A DNA stretch of 15,029 bases from UBA11524 sp964542315 (GTDB lineage: Bacteria > Bacillota > Clostridia > Christensenellales > Aristaeellaceae). Positions 1 through 7,600 of this stretch are shown here, piece after piece; position 1 is the stretch's first letter, and each line of letters opens with the position of its first letter. Where the stretch lies: positions 1 to 15,029 of the forward strand of contig CAZIUA010000064.1 in NCBI GenBank assembly GCA_964542315.1, read 5' to 3'. The notes beneath the pieces were generated by a model that saw nothing but the letters and a program-made list of their open reading frames with translations, made no database searches and was not told where the DNA came from. A program made the translations under genes and the position numbers.

Positions 1-1315
1 CGCCCTCGACGATGAACAGCTCGTTGTCCTCCGCCTTTTTGCCGCGGCACGCAGAGAGCTTGCCCACCAGGGGCGCAGCGTCCAGCTGATTGGCCTTGCG
101 GGCGTTATCGCGGGTCTTGCGGGCAGCCTCGCGCACCTGCGCCGCCTTGAACGCCTTGGCCACGATGGCCTGGGCGATGTCCTGATTTTTCAGGTTCTCC
201 AGCCAGTCGGTCAGCTGCTGGGTGATGATGCCCTCCACCGCCGGGCGGACCTCGCTGTTGCCCAGGCGGCCCTTGGTCTGTCCCTCGAACTGTGGATTCT
301 TGACCATGGTGGTCAGCACGCAGGAGAGGCCCTCGCGGAAGTCCTCGCCGGAGAGGTTGGCGTCCTTCTCCTTCAGCGCGCCGATGCGCCGGGCATAGTC
401 GTTGAACATCTTGGTGAATGCGGCCTTGAAGCCCGTTTCGTGGCTGCCGCCTTCGCCCGTGGGGATGTTGTTGACATAGGAATAGAGCGACTCGGTGTAG
501 CCATCGGTATACTGGATGGCCACGCGGCAGATGACGGAATCCTTCTGCCCCTCCAGGTAGATGGGCTCCTCGTGCATGGCGGTCTTGCCATCGTTGATGT
601 ACTTCACATAGTCGATGATGCCGCCCTCATAGCAGAAGGTCTTCTCCTTGTTGTCGCCCTTGACACGCTCATCCACGAAGACGATCTTGAGGCCGCGGTT
701 GAGGTAGGCCAGCTCCTGCAGGCGGCGGCCGACTGTTTCGCCATTGAAGCGGACGTCCTCGAAGATGGTGTCATCGGGCATGAAGCGGATGAGCGAGCCC
801 TTCTTGCGGGTGTTGCCGACCTTTTCCAGCGGGCCATCCGGGATGCCGGCATGGCACTTGCCCTTGGCATCGGTGGTGGAAGTGAAACGCATCTGGTAAT
901 GCGTGAATTCGCGGAAGATATCCACGGTCAGCCATTTGGACAGCGCATTCACGACGGATGCGCCCACGCCGTGCAATCCGCCGGAGTAGGCATAGTTGTC
1001 GTTGTTGAACTTGCCGCCCGCATGCAGCTTGGTGAAGATGACCTCCACACCGGACACATGCAGGGTGGGATGCTCGTCCACGGGCATGCCGCGGCCGTTA
1101 TCATACACGGAGGCCGAGCCGTCATTGTGCAGGGTGACGCGCACCTCACTGGCAAAGCCGTTGCTGGCCTCGTCGATGGCATTGTCCACGATCTCCCACA
1201 GCAGGTGGTGCAGACCGCGGGAGGAGGTGGTACCGATGTACATGCCGGGACGCATGCGGACGGCTTCCAGCCCTTCCAGCACCGTCAGCTGACCGGCGTC
1301 GTATTGTTTCGCCAT
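1..1315 (-). CDS. parE: Type IIA DNA topoisomerase subunit B, GyrB/ParE family, probably topoisomerase IV ParE (partial, cut at the left edge)
   Basis: This is the ATPase subunit of an ATP-driven type II topoisomerase, which passes one DNA duplex through another together with a GyrA/ParC partner. The 438 visible residues begin MAKQYDAGQL. The GHKL ATPase domain comes first, with EIVDNAIDEAS (Mg-binding Asn45), DNGRGMP (72-78) and GGLHGVG (112-118). The transducer domain follows, with the ATP-contacting Lys348 in QTKGRLG. The window stops at ELFIVEG, the first TOPRIM motif, whose Glu437 would be catalytic; the rest of TOPRIM and the C-terminal domain lie off the left edge. The ATG at 1315 follows a strong AAGGAGC. 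ParE is favoured over GyrB because REAARKTRDNARK and SKWLTV resemble ParE and no dnaA/recF neighbours are visible. The GyrB/ParE split is hard from half a protein, so the family call is certain and the paralogue is not. Confidence 0.95.
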   Translation of the reverse strand, partial: MAKQYDAGQLTVLEGLEAVRMRPGMYIGTTSSRGLHHLLWEIVDNAIDEASNGFASEVRVTLHNDGSASVYDNGRGMPVDEHPTLHVSGVEVIFTKLHAGGKFNNDNYAYSGGLHGVGASVVNALSKWLTVDIFREFTHYQMRFTSTTDAKGKCHAGIPDGPLEKVGNTRKKGSLIRFMPDDTIFEDVRFNGETVGRRLQELAYLNRGLKIVFVDERVKGDNKEKTFCYEGGIIDYVKYINDGKTAMHEEPIYLEGQKDSVICRVAIQYTDGYTESLYSYVNNIPTGEGGSHETGFKAAFTKMFNDYARRIGALKEKDANLSGEDFREGLSCVLTTMVKNPQFEGQTKGRLGNSEVRPAVEGIITQQLTDWLENLKNQDIAQAIVAKAFKAAQVREAARKTRDNARKANQLDAAPLVGKLSACRGKKAEDNELFIVEG

Positions 1316-1391
1316 GGTAAAAAGCTCCTTTTTCACGGAGAATCCGCCCATCCCTCGGACGGACGAAAAAATGTGCATATTACAACATATT

Positions 1392-1420
1392 ATTCTACCA
1401 CATTTCGCGGAGCAGTTCAA
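1392..1420 (-). promoter_or_regulatory. Sigma-A-type promoter of the topoisomerase gene
   Basis: Read on the minus strand, TTGAAC (1420-1415) and TAGAAT (1397-1392) are separated by 17 bases, close to the vegetative consensus. Transcription would start near 1385, giving a leader of about 70 bases. A direct repeat CATATTA (1376-1382 and 1386-1392, plus-strand reading), one helical turn apart, overlaps the -10 element and start point. Confidence 0.75.
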
Positions 1421-1470
1421 GGGTGAGAATGGCCGTTCGCGCATTTTCCGGCGGATTTCTCCCGCTGTGC

Positions 1471-1500
1471 TTGACAGGGGTCGTCCGGCTTTGCTATACT
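1471..1500 (+). promoter_or_regulatory. Strong extended -10 promoter for the 1523-2179 gene
   Basis: TTGACA (1471-1476) and TATACT (1495-1500) are 18 bases apart, and a TG one base before the -10 (1492-1493) makes it an extended -10 promoter. The predicted start near 1507 leaves only about 16 untranslated bases, almost filled by the ribosome-binding site. It runs divergently from the topoisomerase promoter, with the two -35 boxes about 50 bases apart. Confidence 0.85.
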
Positions 1501-1522
1501 TTCCCCGAAAGAGGTGGCTACG

Positions 1523-2179
1523 ATGCGTGAGATCATCATTGAGCGCGCCAAGCGCATGGAATGCTGCGCGGTGGCGCTGCAGGTCAGAATCAATGGCGAA
1601 AAGAAGGGCAAGGTCAGGAACGGTGAGGAGCTGGTGCTGACGGCGGACGACGGCGCGGTGGAACTGCAGGTCGGCGGCGGCTTCTGGTCGGGGAAGAAAT
1701 TCCGCGACACGATCGTTCTGCCGGCCGGCACACAGTCCTACCGGTTCCGGGTGGAATTCGTGTCCATGAACAACAGCAACTATTACCCGCTGCTGCGCCC
1801 GTATCAGGGGGATCGGGAAAAGACGAACGACCTGCGTCTGGTGCAGATCCTGGGCGCAGAGCTGACGCGCCTGCTGCTGAATGAGAAGTTGCTGGCGAGC
1901 ATGCGCAAGCTCCCGGAGGCGCGCCTTCAGCTGACGCTCCAGCCGGACGCATGGCTGCTGTCGCTTTCGCCCGACCTGAGCGGTCAGGTGATCTACCGCG
2001 GACAGTTCGCCGATGCCACCCTGGGGCTGACGGGCGCACTGTCGGGGCTGATCGAGCGCACCGCGCTGAACAAGCCGGAAAAGCAGCGTGAATACACCGC
2101 CAAGCTGGTGGCGGAATACGCCTGCGCGCTGCCGCAGTACCGGCTGCTCGGCGAAAACGAATTCACCTTCGTCGGGTGA
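1523..2179 (+). CDS. Uncharacterised 218-residue protein, beta-rich N-terminus
   Basis: I do not recognise this family. The first 75 or so residues alternate short hydrophobic strands with turns (VALQVRINGEKKGKV, ELQVGGGFWSGKKF), recalling PEGA-like or other small beta-sandwich modules, which is only an impression. The remainder looks mixed alpha/beta, with a helix around LVQILGAELTRLLLNEKLL. There is no signal peptide or membrane segment, so it is probably cytoplasmic. The ATG at 1523 is preferred over an in-frame GTG at 1514 because the latter lies inside the AGAGGTGG ribosome-binding site, which sits 5 bases before the ATG. It is transcribed alone from a near-consensus promoter, suggesting steady, fairly high expression. 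Coding is supported by the promoter, ribosome-binding site and a full-length open frame. Confidence 0.8.
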   Translation: MREIIIERAKRMECCAVALQVRINGEKKGKVRNGEELVLTADDGAVELQVGGGFWSGKKFRDTIVLPAGTQSYRFRVEFVSMNNSNYYPLLRPYQGDREKTNDLRLVQILGAELTRLLLNEKLLASMRKLPEARLQLTLQPDAWLLSLSPDLSGQVIYRGQFADATLGLTGALSGLIERTALNKPEKQREYTAKLVAEYACALPQYRLLGENEFTFVG

Positions 2180-2308
2180 TGCGGCGCGGCTGCCGGGGCG
2201 GACGCTGCATATCATCGCTGCTGAAAGCCCTCCGCATTCGCCGGGGGGCAGGAGGGGCGAAAAAAGTGGGGCATATCTCAACCAAGTGTCAGTTTTTGCC
2301 CGTAGTGT

Positions 2309-2355
2309 CCACCTCATCAGTCCCTTCGGGACAGCTTCCCCTCAATGGGGAAGCC
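2309..2355 (+). repeat. Two-hairpin palindromic repeat, left copy
   Basis: The unit starts CCACCTCATC and then folds into two hairpins: GTCCC-TTC-GGGAC (2320-2332) and GCTTCCCC-TCAAT-GGGGAAGC (2334-2354). An inverted relative lies at 2429-2472. Recalled, not searched: dispersed elements built as CACCTCATCCG plus two hairpins, ending in CTTCCCC...GGGGAAGG, are common between genes in gut Clostridia such as Faecalibacterium and its relatives. Confidence 0.8.
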
Positions 2356-2428
2356 AGGGCAGTCCCCACAGAAAGTGTGTGTTCCACTCACGCCGTTAAT
2401 AATCGTGACGAAATCCCCCGCGCACGAA

Positions 2429-2472
2429 CCTTCCCCTTGAGAGGAAGGTGGCCGTCAGGCCGGATGAGGTGG
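2429..2472 (-). repeat. Two-hairpin palindromic repeat, right copy (inverted)
   Basis: Read on the minus strand it begins CCACCTCATCC, followed by a GGCC-TGAC-GGCC hairpin and a CCTTCC...GGAAGG hairpin with a TCAA loop, in the same order as the left copy. The first hairpin differs in sequence from that of the left copy (GTCCC/GGGAC) yet pairs on both sides, so structure rather than sequence is preserved. Confidence 0.8.
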
Positions 2473-2513
2473 AAAGCCGCGGTTGCCAACAGCTGCTTTT
2501 TTGACAAACTGAT

Positions 2514-2542
2514 CCCTCCGCATGACCGGAGGGCTTTTTTTT
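2514..2542 (+). terminator. Factor-independent terminator, plus strand
   Basis: A perfect 7-bp stem, CCCTCCG (2514-2520) with CGGAGGG (2527-2533), has a six-base loop and is followed by C and eight T residues. It is more than 330 bases past the only upstream plus-strand gene (ending 2179), with the repeat pair between them. Confidence 0.85.
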
Positions 2543-2553
2543 GCCCTGACCGC

Positions 2554-2583
2554 AAAAAAAGACTGCCGCGCGTGTCGGCAGTC
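2554..2583 (-). terminator. Factor-independent terminator of the minus-strand operon
   Basis: On the minus strand, GACTGCCG (2583-2576) pairs with CGGCAGTC (2568-2561) around a seven-base loop and is followed by seven T residues (2560-2554). It begins 7 bases past the stop of the metallo-beta-lactamase-fold gene. Confidence 0.88.
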
Positions 2584-2589
2584 CGCAGG

Positions 2590-3477
2590 TCATTGCCTAG
2601 CGGCAGGGGCATAATCCGCAGGCTCCTGCTGCGTCCGCACCTCCAGGAAGTCGCCGTCCGTCAGGACGACCACATGCCCGGCGCGGTTGGTCAGCACGTT
2701 GTCGCGCTCCACCTTCACGCCGTTGTCCCGAAGGAACATGTACACCTTGTAGTTGTTCAGCTGGCTCGGCACCAGCACATAGGTCGGATTCACATTCTTG
2801 CTGGCCTTGTTGCCGATCAGGAAGGGTTCGCCGCCGTGATGGGGGAATTTCAGCACATCCACATTGCTGCACAGCTCCTGATACTCCTTGATGATGGGGC
2901 CGCTCTGGCCATAATCACCCGTGAAGAGGATCTTGCGCTGCCCATACTGCAGGACGAAGTTGAGCGAATCGGAATTGCAGCGGCCATTCTGGGCGGTCGA
3001 GCGCGGGCCGATGCAGGTGATGACCATCCCGCCGATCTCCAGCACATCGCCCATGCCCATCTGCTGATAGGTGCCATTGGCCAGCGGCGCGATCTGAACG
3101 ACAACGCCCTCGCCTTCCGCGATATCCGGCAGCGCATCCGACGGCGAATACAGGACGGTGTTCTCATCGCCGAATTCCGCCAGGACCGCATTGACATTCA
3201 TGCAGTGATCCAGGTGCCAGTGCGTCACGATGTACGCATCCAGCTTGTCCACCCCCAGGGCGCGCAGGGTATCCACCACGGTGGTGTTCGTGCGGTCCTT
3301 GGGCAGCGGATTGCCGCCATCCACCATGATCTCCACATCGCCGCAGCGGATCAGGTAGCCATCCGCATAGCCCAGCACGAACTGGTGCACCTCCATCACG
3401 GGGACGGCCGCATCCTCCGCGAGGGCCATCGGGCAGAGCGTCATCAGGCAGAGCAGCATTGCGAGCAGTTTCTTCAT
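2590..3477 (-). CDS. Secreted metallo-beta-lactamase-fold hydrolase, ComEC C-terminal-domain type
   Basis: This is an exported 295-residue metal-dependent hydrolase. Residues 1-20 form a signal peptide ending in ALA before EDAA. The fold shows the DGG strand (53-55), the metal motif HWHLDH (His86, His88, Asp90, His91), the TGD motif (Asp188) and the late motif KFPHHGG (His213-214), the pattern of the ComEC/Rec2 C-terminal domain and its stand-alone relatives. No ComEC membrane region is present, so it is not the competence channel. Many such proteins are predicted nucleases or phosphodiesterases; the substrate is unknown. Two ATGs are adjacent (3480 and 3477). The second is chosen because AGGTGA abuts the first, leaving it almost no spacer. 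The ribosome-binding site overlaps the stop of the upstream gene, so the two are co-translated, and a terminator follows at once. Confidence 0.88.
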   Translation of the reverse strand: MKKLLAMLLCLMTLCPMALAEDAAVPVMEVHQFVLGYADGYLIRCGDVEIMVDGGNPLPKDRTNTTVVDTLRALGVDKLDAYIVTHWHLDHCMNVNAVLAEFGDENTVLYSPSDALPDIAEGEGVVVQIAPLANGTYQQMGMGDVLEIGGMVITCIGPRSTAQNGRCNSDSLNFVLQYGQRKILFTGDYGQSGPIIKEYQELCSNVDVLKFPHHGGEPFLIGNKASKNVNPTYVLVPSQLNNYKVYMFLRDNGVKVERDNVLTNRAGHVVVLTDGDFLEVRTQQEPADYAPAARQ

Positions 3478-3485
3478 CATTCACC

Positions 3486-4241
3486 TCATGCGTTGTCAGC
3501 GGGCAGCGGGCGGATGAGAATGATGGGCGTCAGCTCGTCACCCTGGCCGCAGGGGTTGTCCTTGAGCGCATCCTGGATCTGATCATCCGTCAGGGGGAAG
3601 GTGTCGCACTTGCCCAGCTGATTCTGGTCGATGTCGTTAGCATCCATGATGACGACGGGGATGCCGGTCTTGGCGGTCATCTCATTGGACAGCTCAACGG
3701 GGTTTTCGGGGTTGATGAGCGCGAGGGTCTTATAGCGCTCAAAGCTGGAGCGGAAGTAGAAGCCGTCGATGCCGGCGACGCCATGTCCGCAGATCTTGTA
3801 GAACAGGCCCTTCACGCCAAAGGGACGCGTCACGGCGGACACAAAGCCGGCCAGCAGCACGCGGGGCAGGCCGACCATGTCGATGACCAGCTGGAGCTTA
3901 TACGGCTCATGCATGCCCACGCCGGTGGAGTTGATGCCCGCAAAGCGCGCCATCAGCTTGGCGAAGAAGCCCAGCTTCATGTCCTCCATCTTTTTCACAT
4001 TGCCGGTGCACATGGCCATGACCTTGGCGGTGATGGCCACGCAGTCGCCCTCGCGGTACAGCGGGCGGACGTACTTCTCCAGCAGGGCGCTGGCGTTCTC
4101 GCCCACCTCGACAAAATGCGTCTGGATGGCATAGCGGTCATACTTCATGCCGTCGCGGCCATCCCGGGTGCCGCGGTCAAAATACACAACGCCCTCTTCT
4201 TCGCGGCGCTGGGATGCAAGGTTCTTGTTATCAGATGCCAT
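3486..4241 (-). CDS. CofE-like protein (coenzyme F420-0:L-glutamate ligase family domain)
   Basis: The 251-residue protein resembles the fold of CofE, which adds gamma-linked glutamates to F420-0. Visible similarities are the early strand-loop EGDCVAITAKVMAM (CofE-type 'GD-v-v-t-K'), the central GHGVAGIDG, and LALINPENPVELSNEM followed by TGIPVVIMDAND, matching the family's 'G-P-D-P...G-v-i-i-t-D' region. Relatives in Clostridia are annotated as F420-0:gamma-glutamyl ligases although most of these bacteria are not known to make F420, so the acceptor is probably something else. The charged N-terminal 30 residues look like an extension. The ATG at 4241 follows AAGGAGG at 8-base spacing. It is first in a two-gene operon, its stop overlapping the ribosome-binding site of the secreted hydrolase gene. 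The family call is moderately sure; the reaction is unknown. Confidence 0.75.
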   Translation of the reverse strand: MASDNKNLASQRREEEGVVYFDRGTRDGRDGMKYDRYAIQTHFVEVGENASALLEKYVRPLYREGDCVAITAKVMAMCTGNVKKMEDMKLGFFAKLMARFAGINSTGVGMHEPYKLQLVIDMVGLPRVLLAGFVSAVTRPFGVKGLFYKICGHGVAGIDGFYFRSSFERYKTLALINPENPVELSNEMTAKTGIPVVIMDANDIDQNQLGKCDTFPLTDDQIQDALKDNPCGQGDELTPIILIRPLPADNA

Positions 4242-4274
4242 GGAAGGTTCCTCCTTGGTGTTATCATCCCTGCT

Positions 4275-4303
4275 ATTTTACAACCTTATGCATGCCTTGT
4301 CAA
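4275..4303 (-). promoter_or_regulatory. Sigma-A-type promoter of the CofE-like/MBL operon
   Basis: On the minus strand a perfect TTGACA (4303-4298) is 17 bases from TAAAAT (4280-4275). The start would be near 4268, giving a leader of about 27 bases that contains the AAGGAGG site. Confidence 0.85.
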
Positions 4304-4397
4304 ATGGAAAAGGGGAACCAGGGGCGTTTTCCGGCGGACGGATCGCACCGCAGGATGACAGGATGCGCTCAAAAAGCGACCGCTTGCGGAGAATGGC

Positions 4398-4426
4398 TGT
4401 ACAATTCGGAAAAAAAGCGCTATATT
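4398..4426 (+). promoter_or_regulatory. Candidate promoter of the GH3 operon
   Basis: TGTACA (4398-4403, four of six consensus bases) and TATATT (4421-4426) are 17 bases apart. The weak -35 would suit a regulated promoter. AGCGCT (4416-4421), the core of many LacI-family operators, overlaps the upstream edge of the -10, but its flanks are only partly symmetric. The transcript would have a leader of about 170 bases. Confidence 0.55.
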
Positions 4427-4435
4427 ATACACAAG

Positions 4436-4447
4436 CGGATACATCCG
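4436..4447. promoter_or_regulatory. Palindrome 1, candidate operator in the GH3 leader
   Basis: CGGATACATCCG is a near-perfect palindrome (five-base arms around AC) at about +4 to +15 of the predicted GH3 transcript. It matches the second palindrome at 11 of 12 positions. Confidence 0.45.
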
Positions 4448-4467
4448 TCCCCTGTGCCTGTACAGCG

Positions 4468-4479
4468 CGGATGCATCCG
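4468..4479. promoter_or_regulatory. Palindrome 2, candidate operator in the GH3 leader
   Basis: CGGATGCATCCG is a perfect 12-base palindrome whose centre is 32 bases from that of palindrome 1, about three helical turns, so the same face of DNA would be presented. This suits a dimeric repressor or activator bound at two sites. The regulator is not in the window. Confidence 0.45.
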
Positions 4480-4516
4480 GTGCGTTTCTGCGCGGCTGCG
4501 CGCGGTGTCTTCCATC

Positions 4517-4550
4517 CCGGCGTGCTGACGACGCCCTGTGCGTCGGCCGG
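4517..4550 (+). other. Hairpin in the GH3 leader
   Basis: CCGGC (4517-4521) can pair with GCCGG (4546-4550), enclosing a second stem GACGC/GCGTC (4530-4534, 4540-4544) around CCTGT, with an asymmetric internal loop. It lies about 55 bases before the start codon. No poly-T follows and I do not recognise a riboswitch class; it may shape mRNA stability. Confidence 0.35.
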
Positions 4551-4604
4551 AGGGGGAAGGGACCTGTGCAGCGGCGCAAACAATCACACAAAGGAGAGAG
4601 GAAC

Positions 4605-7600
4605 ATGAAAAAGACCTCCCTGTGGCGCGGACTTCTGGCGATCGCCCTGTCCCTGACCGTGGCGCTGAGCAGTCTGACCGGCGTGGCCGCCACCTGGCGC
4701 ACCACCATCGACAGCCTGCTGGGCACTGCCAGCACCGTGACCACCACCGATGACAAGTTCACTTCCATTTACAAGACCACCGATGAGCTGGTCGCGGCCC
4801 ATATGGAGCTGGGCGAGCGCGTGGCCGAGGAAGGCACCGTGCTGCTGAAGAACACCAACGGCGCGCTGCCACTCAAGGGCGACAAGATCAAGGTCACCCT
4901 GTTCGGCATGGGCGCTGTGTATCCCTTCATGGGCGGCACGATGGGCTCCACCATTGACGGTGCGACCCAGCGCGACCTGGTCGCGGCGCTCACGGAGCGC
5001 GGCTACGAGGTCAACCCGACCATGCTGTCCATCTACCAGACGATGGGCATGGTGAAGACCGGCGAAAAGCAGAGCTGGGGCGGCGTGACGCCCGTGTACG
5101 GCTACCGTCCGGCGAACTTCTCCACCCCCTATGAGCCCTCCGAGCCCAGCGTGAGCGCCTACACCGCGCCCGCTGAGGAAATAGGTGCCGGCGCTGATCC
5201 CTCCTATGTGGACTCCTTCAAGGAGTACAGCGACGCCGCGATCGTGGTCTTCTCCCGTCCCGGCGCTGAGGGCAGCGACTACTACCCCGGCGCGAAGGGC
5301 ATCGATCAGGCCAAGTACGAGGCGAATTCCGCCCTGGGCCTGGTGAAGCATGAGCGCGAAGTGCTGGAGCTGGCCAAGGCCAACTTCGACACCGTGATCG
5401 TCATGATCAACTCCGGCTCCGCGATGGAGATCGAAGAGCTGAAGCAGGACGATCAGGTCGATGCCATCATGTACATCGGCTTCCCCGGCGCCTACGGCTT
5501 CCTGGGCGTGGCTGATCTGCTCAACGGCAAGGCCAACTTCTCCGGCCACCTGTCCGACACCTACGCGGTAGATCCGGCCATGTCTCCCGCCGCGCAGAAC
5601 TTCGGCAAGATCGCCCTGCAGGATCTGAGCCCCATCGTATTTGAGGGCTCCCTGATGGGTCAGCTGGCAGCCACCTCCCCCCTGGGCTCCTTCGGTGGCG
5701 CGGCCTCCATGGCGGCGGACCACTACATCGTCCAGGCGGAAGGCATTTACACCGGCTATAAGTACTACGAGTCCCGCTACTACGACACCGTCGTGGGTCA
5801 GGGCAATGCCGCCAGCGCGAAGGGCGCGTCCAACGGCGCTTCCGCCTGGGTGTATGACGACGAGGTCTCCTACACCTTCGGCTACGGCCTGAGCTACACC
5901 ACCTTCGAGCAGAAGCTGGAGAGCGTCGTGGTCGATCCCGAGGCCGAGACCATCACCGCGAAGGTAACGGTGAAGAACACCGGTTCCGTCGCAGGCAAGG
6001 ACGTTGCTCAGCTCTACGTCCAGACCCCCTACACCGAGTACGACAAGACCCACGGCGTGGAAAAGTCCGCCATCGAGTTCCTGGGCATGGAGAAGACCTC
6101 CGAGCTCAAGCCCGGTGCCTCCGAGACCGTGACCATCGTCGTTGACCTGAAGTATGTCGGCTCCTGGGATTCCACTGCCAAGAACGGCAAGGGCGGCTAC
6201 ATCCTGGATGGCGGCGATTACTACTTCGCCGTCGGCAATGGCGCGCATGAGGCCGTCAACAATGTCCTGGCAGCACAGGGCTACACCGTTGAAGGCAACA
6301 CCGCCATGACCGCAAAGGCCCTCATCGGCGAGGCCGGCAAGGTCGACGAGACCATCCTGGCCACCTCCGAGAACGGCACCGAGATCGTCAATCAGCTGGC
6401 GAACGCGGACATCAACTACTACAAGCCTGGCTATGCCACCTACCTGTCCCGTACCGATTGGGACGCGACCTTCCCCCGCACCTATGATGACCTGACCATC
6501 GACGGCGATAAGCTGCAGGAGTGGGTCACTGCGCTGGCGAACGAAGTCTACCAGATCAAGGCGGACGGCACTGCGGTGGATACCGCTGGCCTGCCCGGCG
6601 ATCTGACCCTGGCGGACATGGCCGGTGTGGACGACATCAACGACATGCGCTGGGATTCCCTGGTGCGTCAGATCCCCGTCGGCACCCTGATCGCCAAGCT
6701 GGTCAAGGGCGGCTCCACGGTGGACGTGATCCCCGAGATCGAGAACCCCAAGGTCTTCCAGAATGACGGCCCCAACGGCTTCTCCACCTCCCTCAACGGC
6801 CGCGGCGCCCTGGAAAACGCCGACGATCCCAATGCCTCCTTCACCATGGCGACCATGGCCAACGAGGTCATCCTGGGCTGCACCTTCAACAAGGAGCTGG
6901 TCCGCCAGTGGGGTCAGCTGATGGGCAATGACGGCCTGTGGTCCGGCAACTACATGATCTGGGGCTGCGCTGCGAACCTGCACCGTACCCCCTGGAACGG
7001 CCGCAACTTCGAGTATTACTCCGAGGATGCGATGCTGTCCAACTACATGGCGGCGGCCACCGTCCAGGGTGCGCTGGAGTACGGCATCATCGTCGGCCCC
7101 AAGCATCTGGCCTTCAACGACCAGGAGACTCAGCGTTCCGGCGTTGCGCCCTACATGACCGAGCAGAAGGCCCGCGAGGGTGAGCTGCGCGCGTTCCAGG
7201 GTGCGGTGGAAGATGCGGGCGCGCTGGGCGCGATGACGTCCTTCTCCCGTATCGGCGCCACCCCCGTGAACGGTTCCTACGGTGTGCTGCAGAACATCCT
7301 GCGCGGCGAGTGGGGCTTCAAGGGCCTGCTGTCCACCGACATGCAGAACAACGCTGGCTTCTTCCGTCCCGAGATGTGCCTGTACGCCAGCATCACCATG
7401 ATCGCTGACTTCTCCCAGAACGAGACCATGGAGCAGGTCGTCGGCACCTGGCCCTACTTCACCGAGGAACTCATCGCTCAGGATGAGGAGCTGGTGGAGA
7501 TCGCCCGTGAGGACATGAAGTACCAGCTGTACGCGCTGGCGCATTCCGCGGCGCAGAACGTCAAGACCATCAGCGTCACTCCCTGGTGGGAGACCGCGCT

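Larger units (their letters stand above)
2308..2473. mobile_element. Possible MITE-like element formed by the inverted repeat pair
   Basis: The two copies together are bounded by 11-base perfect inverted termini, TCCACCTCATC and GATGAGGTGGA, enclosing 166 bases with no coding capacity. This is the layout of a non-autonomous miniature element or a REP doublet. No target-site duplication is evident next to the ends and no transposase lies in the window, so mobility is an inference. Confidence 0.45.
2180..2589. other. Intergenic region of 410 bases holding a repeat pair and two terminators
   Basis: Positions 2180-2307 hold no gene; the only structure seen there is an imperfect inverted repeat, GGGC-G-AAAAA (2255-2264) against TTTTT-GCCC (2293-2301). 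The inverted repeat pair follows at 2308-2473 and oppositely oriented terminators at 2514-2542 and 2554-2583. Overlapping open frames here show no ribosome-binding site or recognisable protein, and I take them as non-coding. Confidence 0.7.

Noticed and set aside
1376..1392. Direct repeat CATATTA with a 10-base period at the topoisomerase promoter
   Set aside because: It is short and AT-rich and overlaps the -10 region; without conservation data it cannot be called an operator.
440..1426. A 328-codon plus-strand frame across the topoisomerase gene
   Set aside because: The minus strand encodes GyrB/ParE motifs without interruption, so this is its shadow.
2255..2301. Inverted repeat GGGC-G-AAAAA / TTTTT-GCCC considered as the terminator of the 1523-2179 gene
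   Set aside because: The loop is about 28 bases, the T-run is inside the stem rather than after it and there is a bulge, so it lacks terminator form.
2176..3582. A 468-codon plus-strand frame running through the repeat region and over the MBL gene
   Set aside because: It crosses the repeat pair and both terminators, and most of it is the antisense shadow of the MBL-fold gene.
3459..4358. A 299-codon plus-strand frame over the CofE-like gene
   Set aside because: It is antisense to a gene with its own promoter, ribosome-binding site and family motifs.
4584..7544. A 986-codon open frame on the minus strand opposite the GH3 gene
   Set aside because: It is in exact antisense register with the GH3 codons, has low-complexity His/Gly/Val-rich translation, no ribosome-binding site and no recognisable domain; codon bias explains it.
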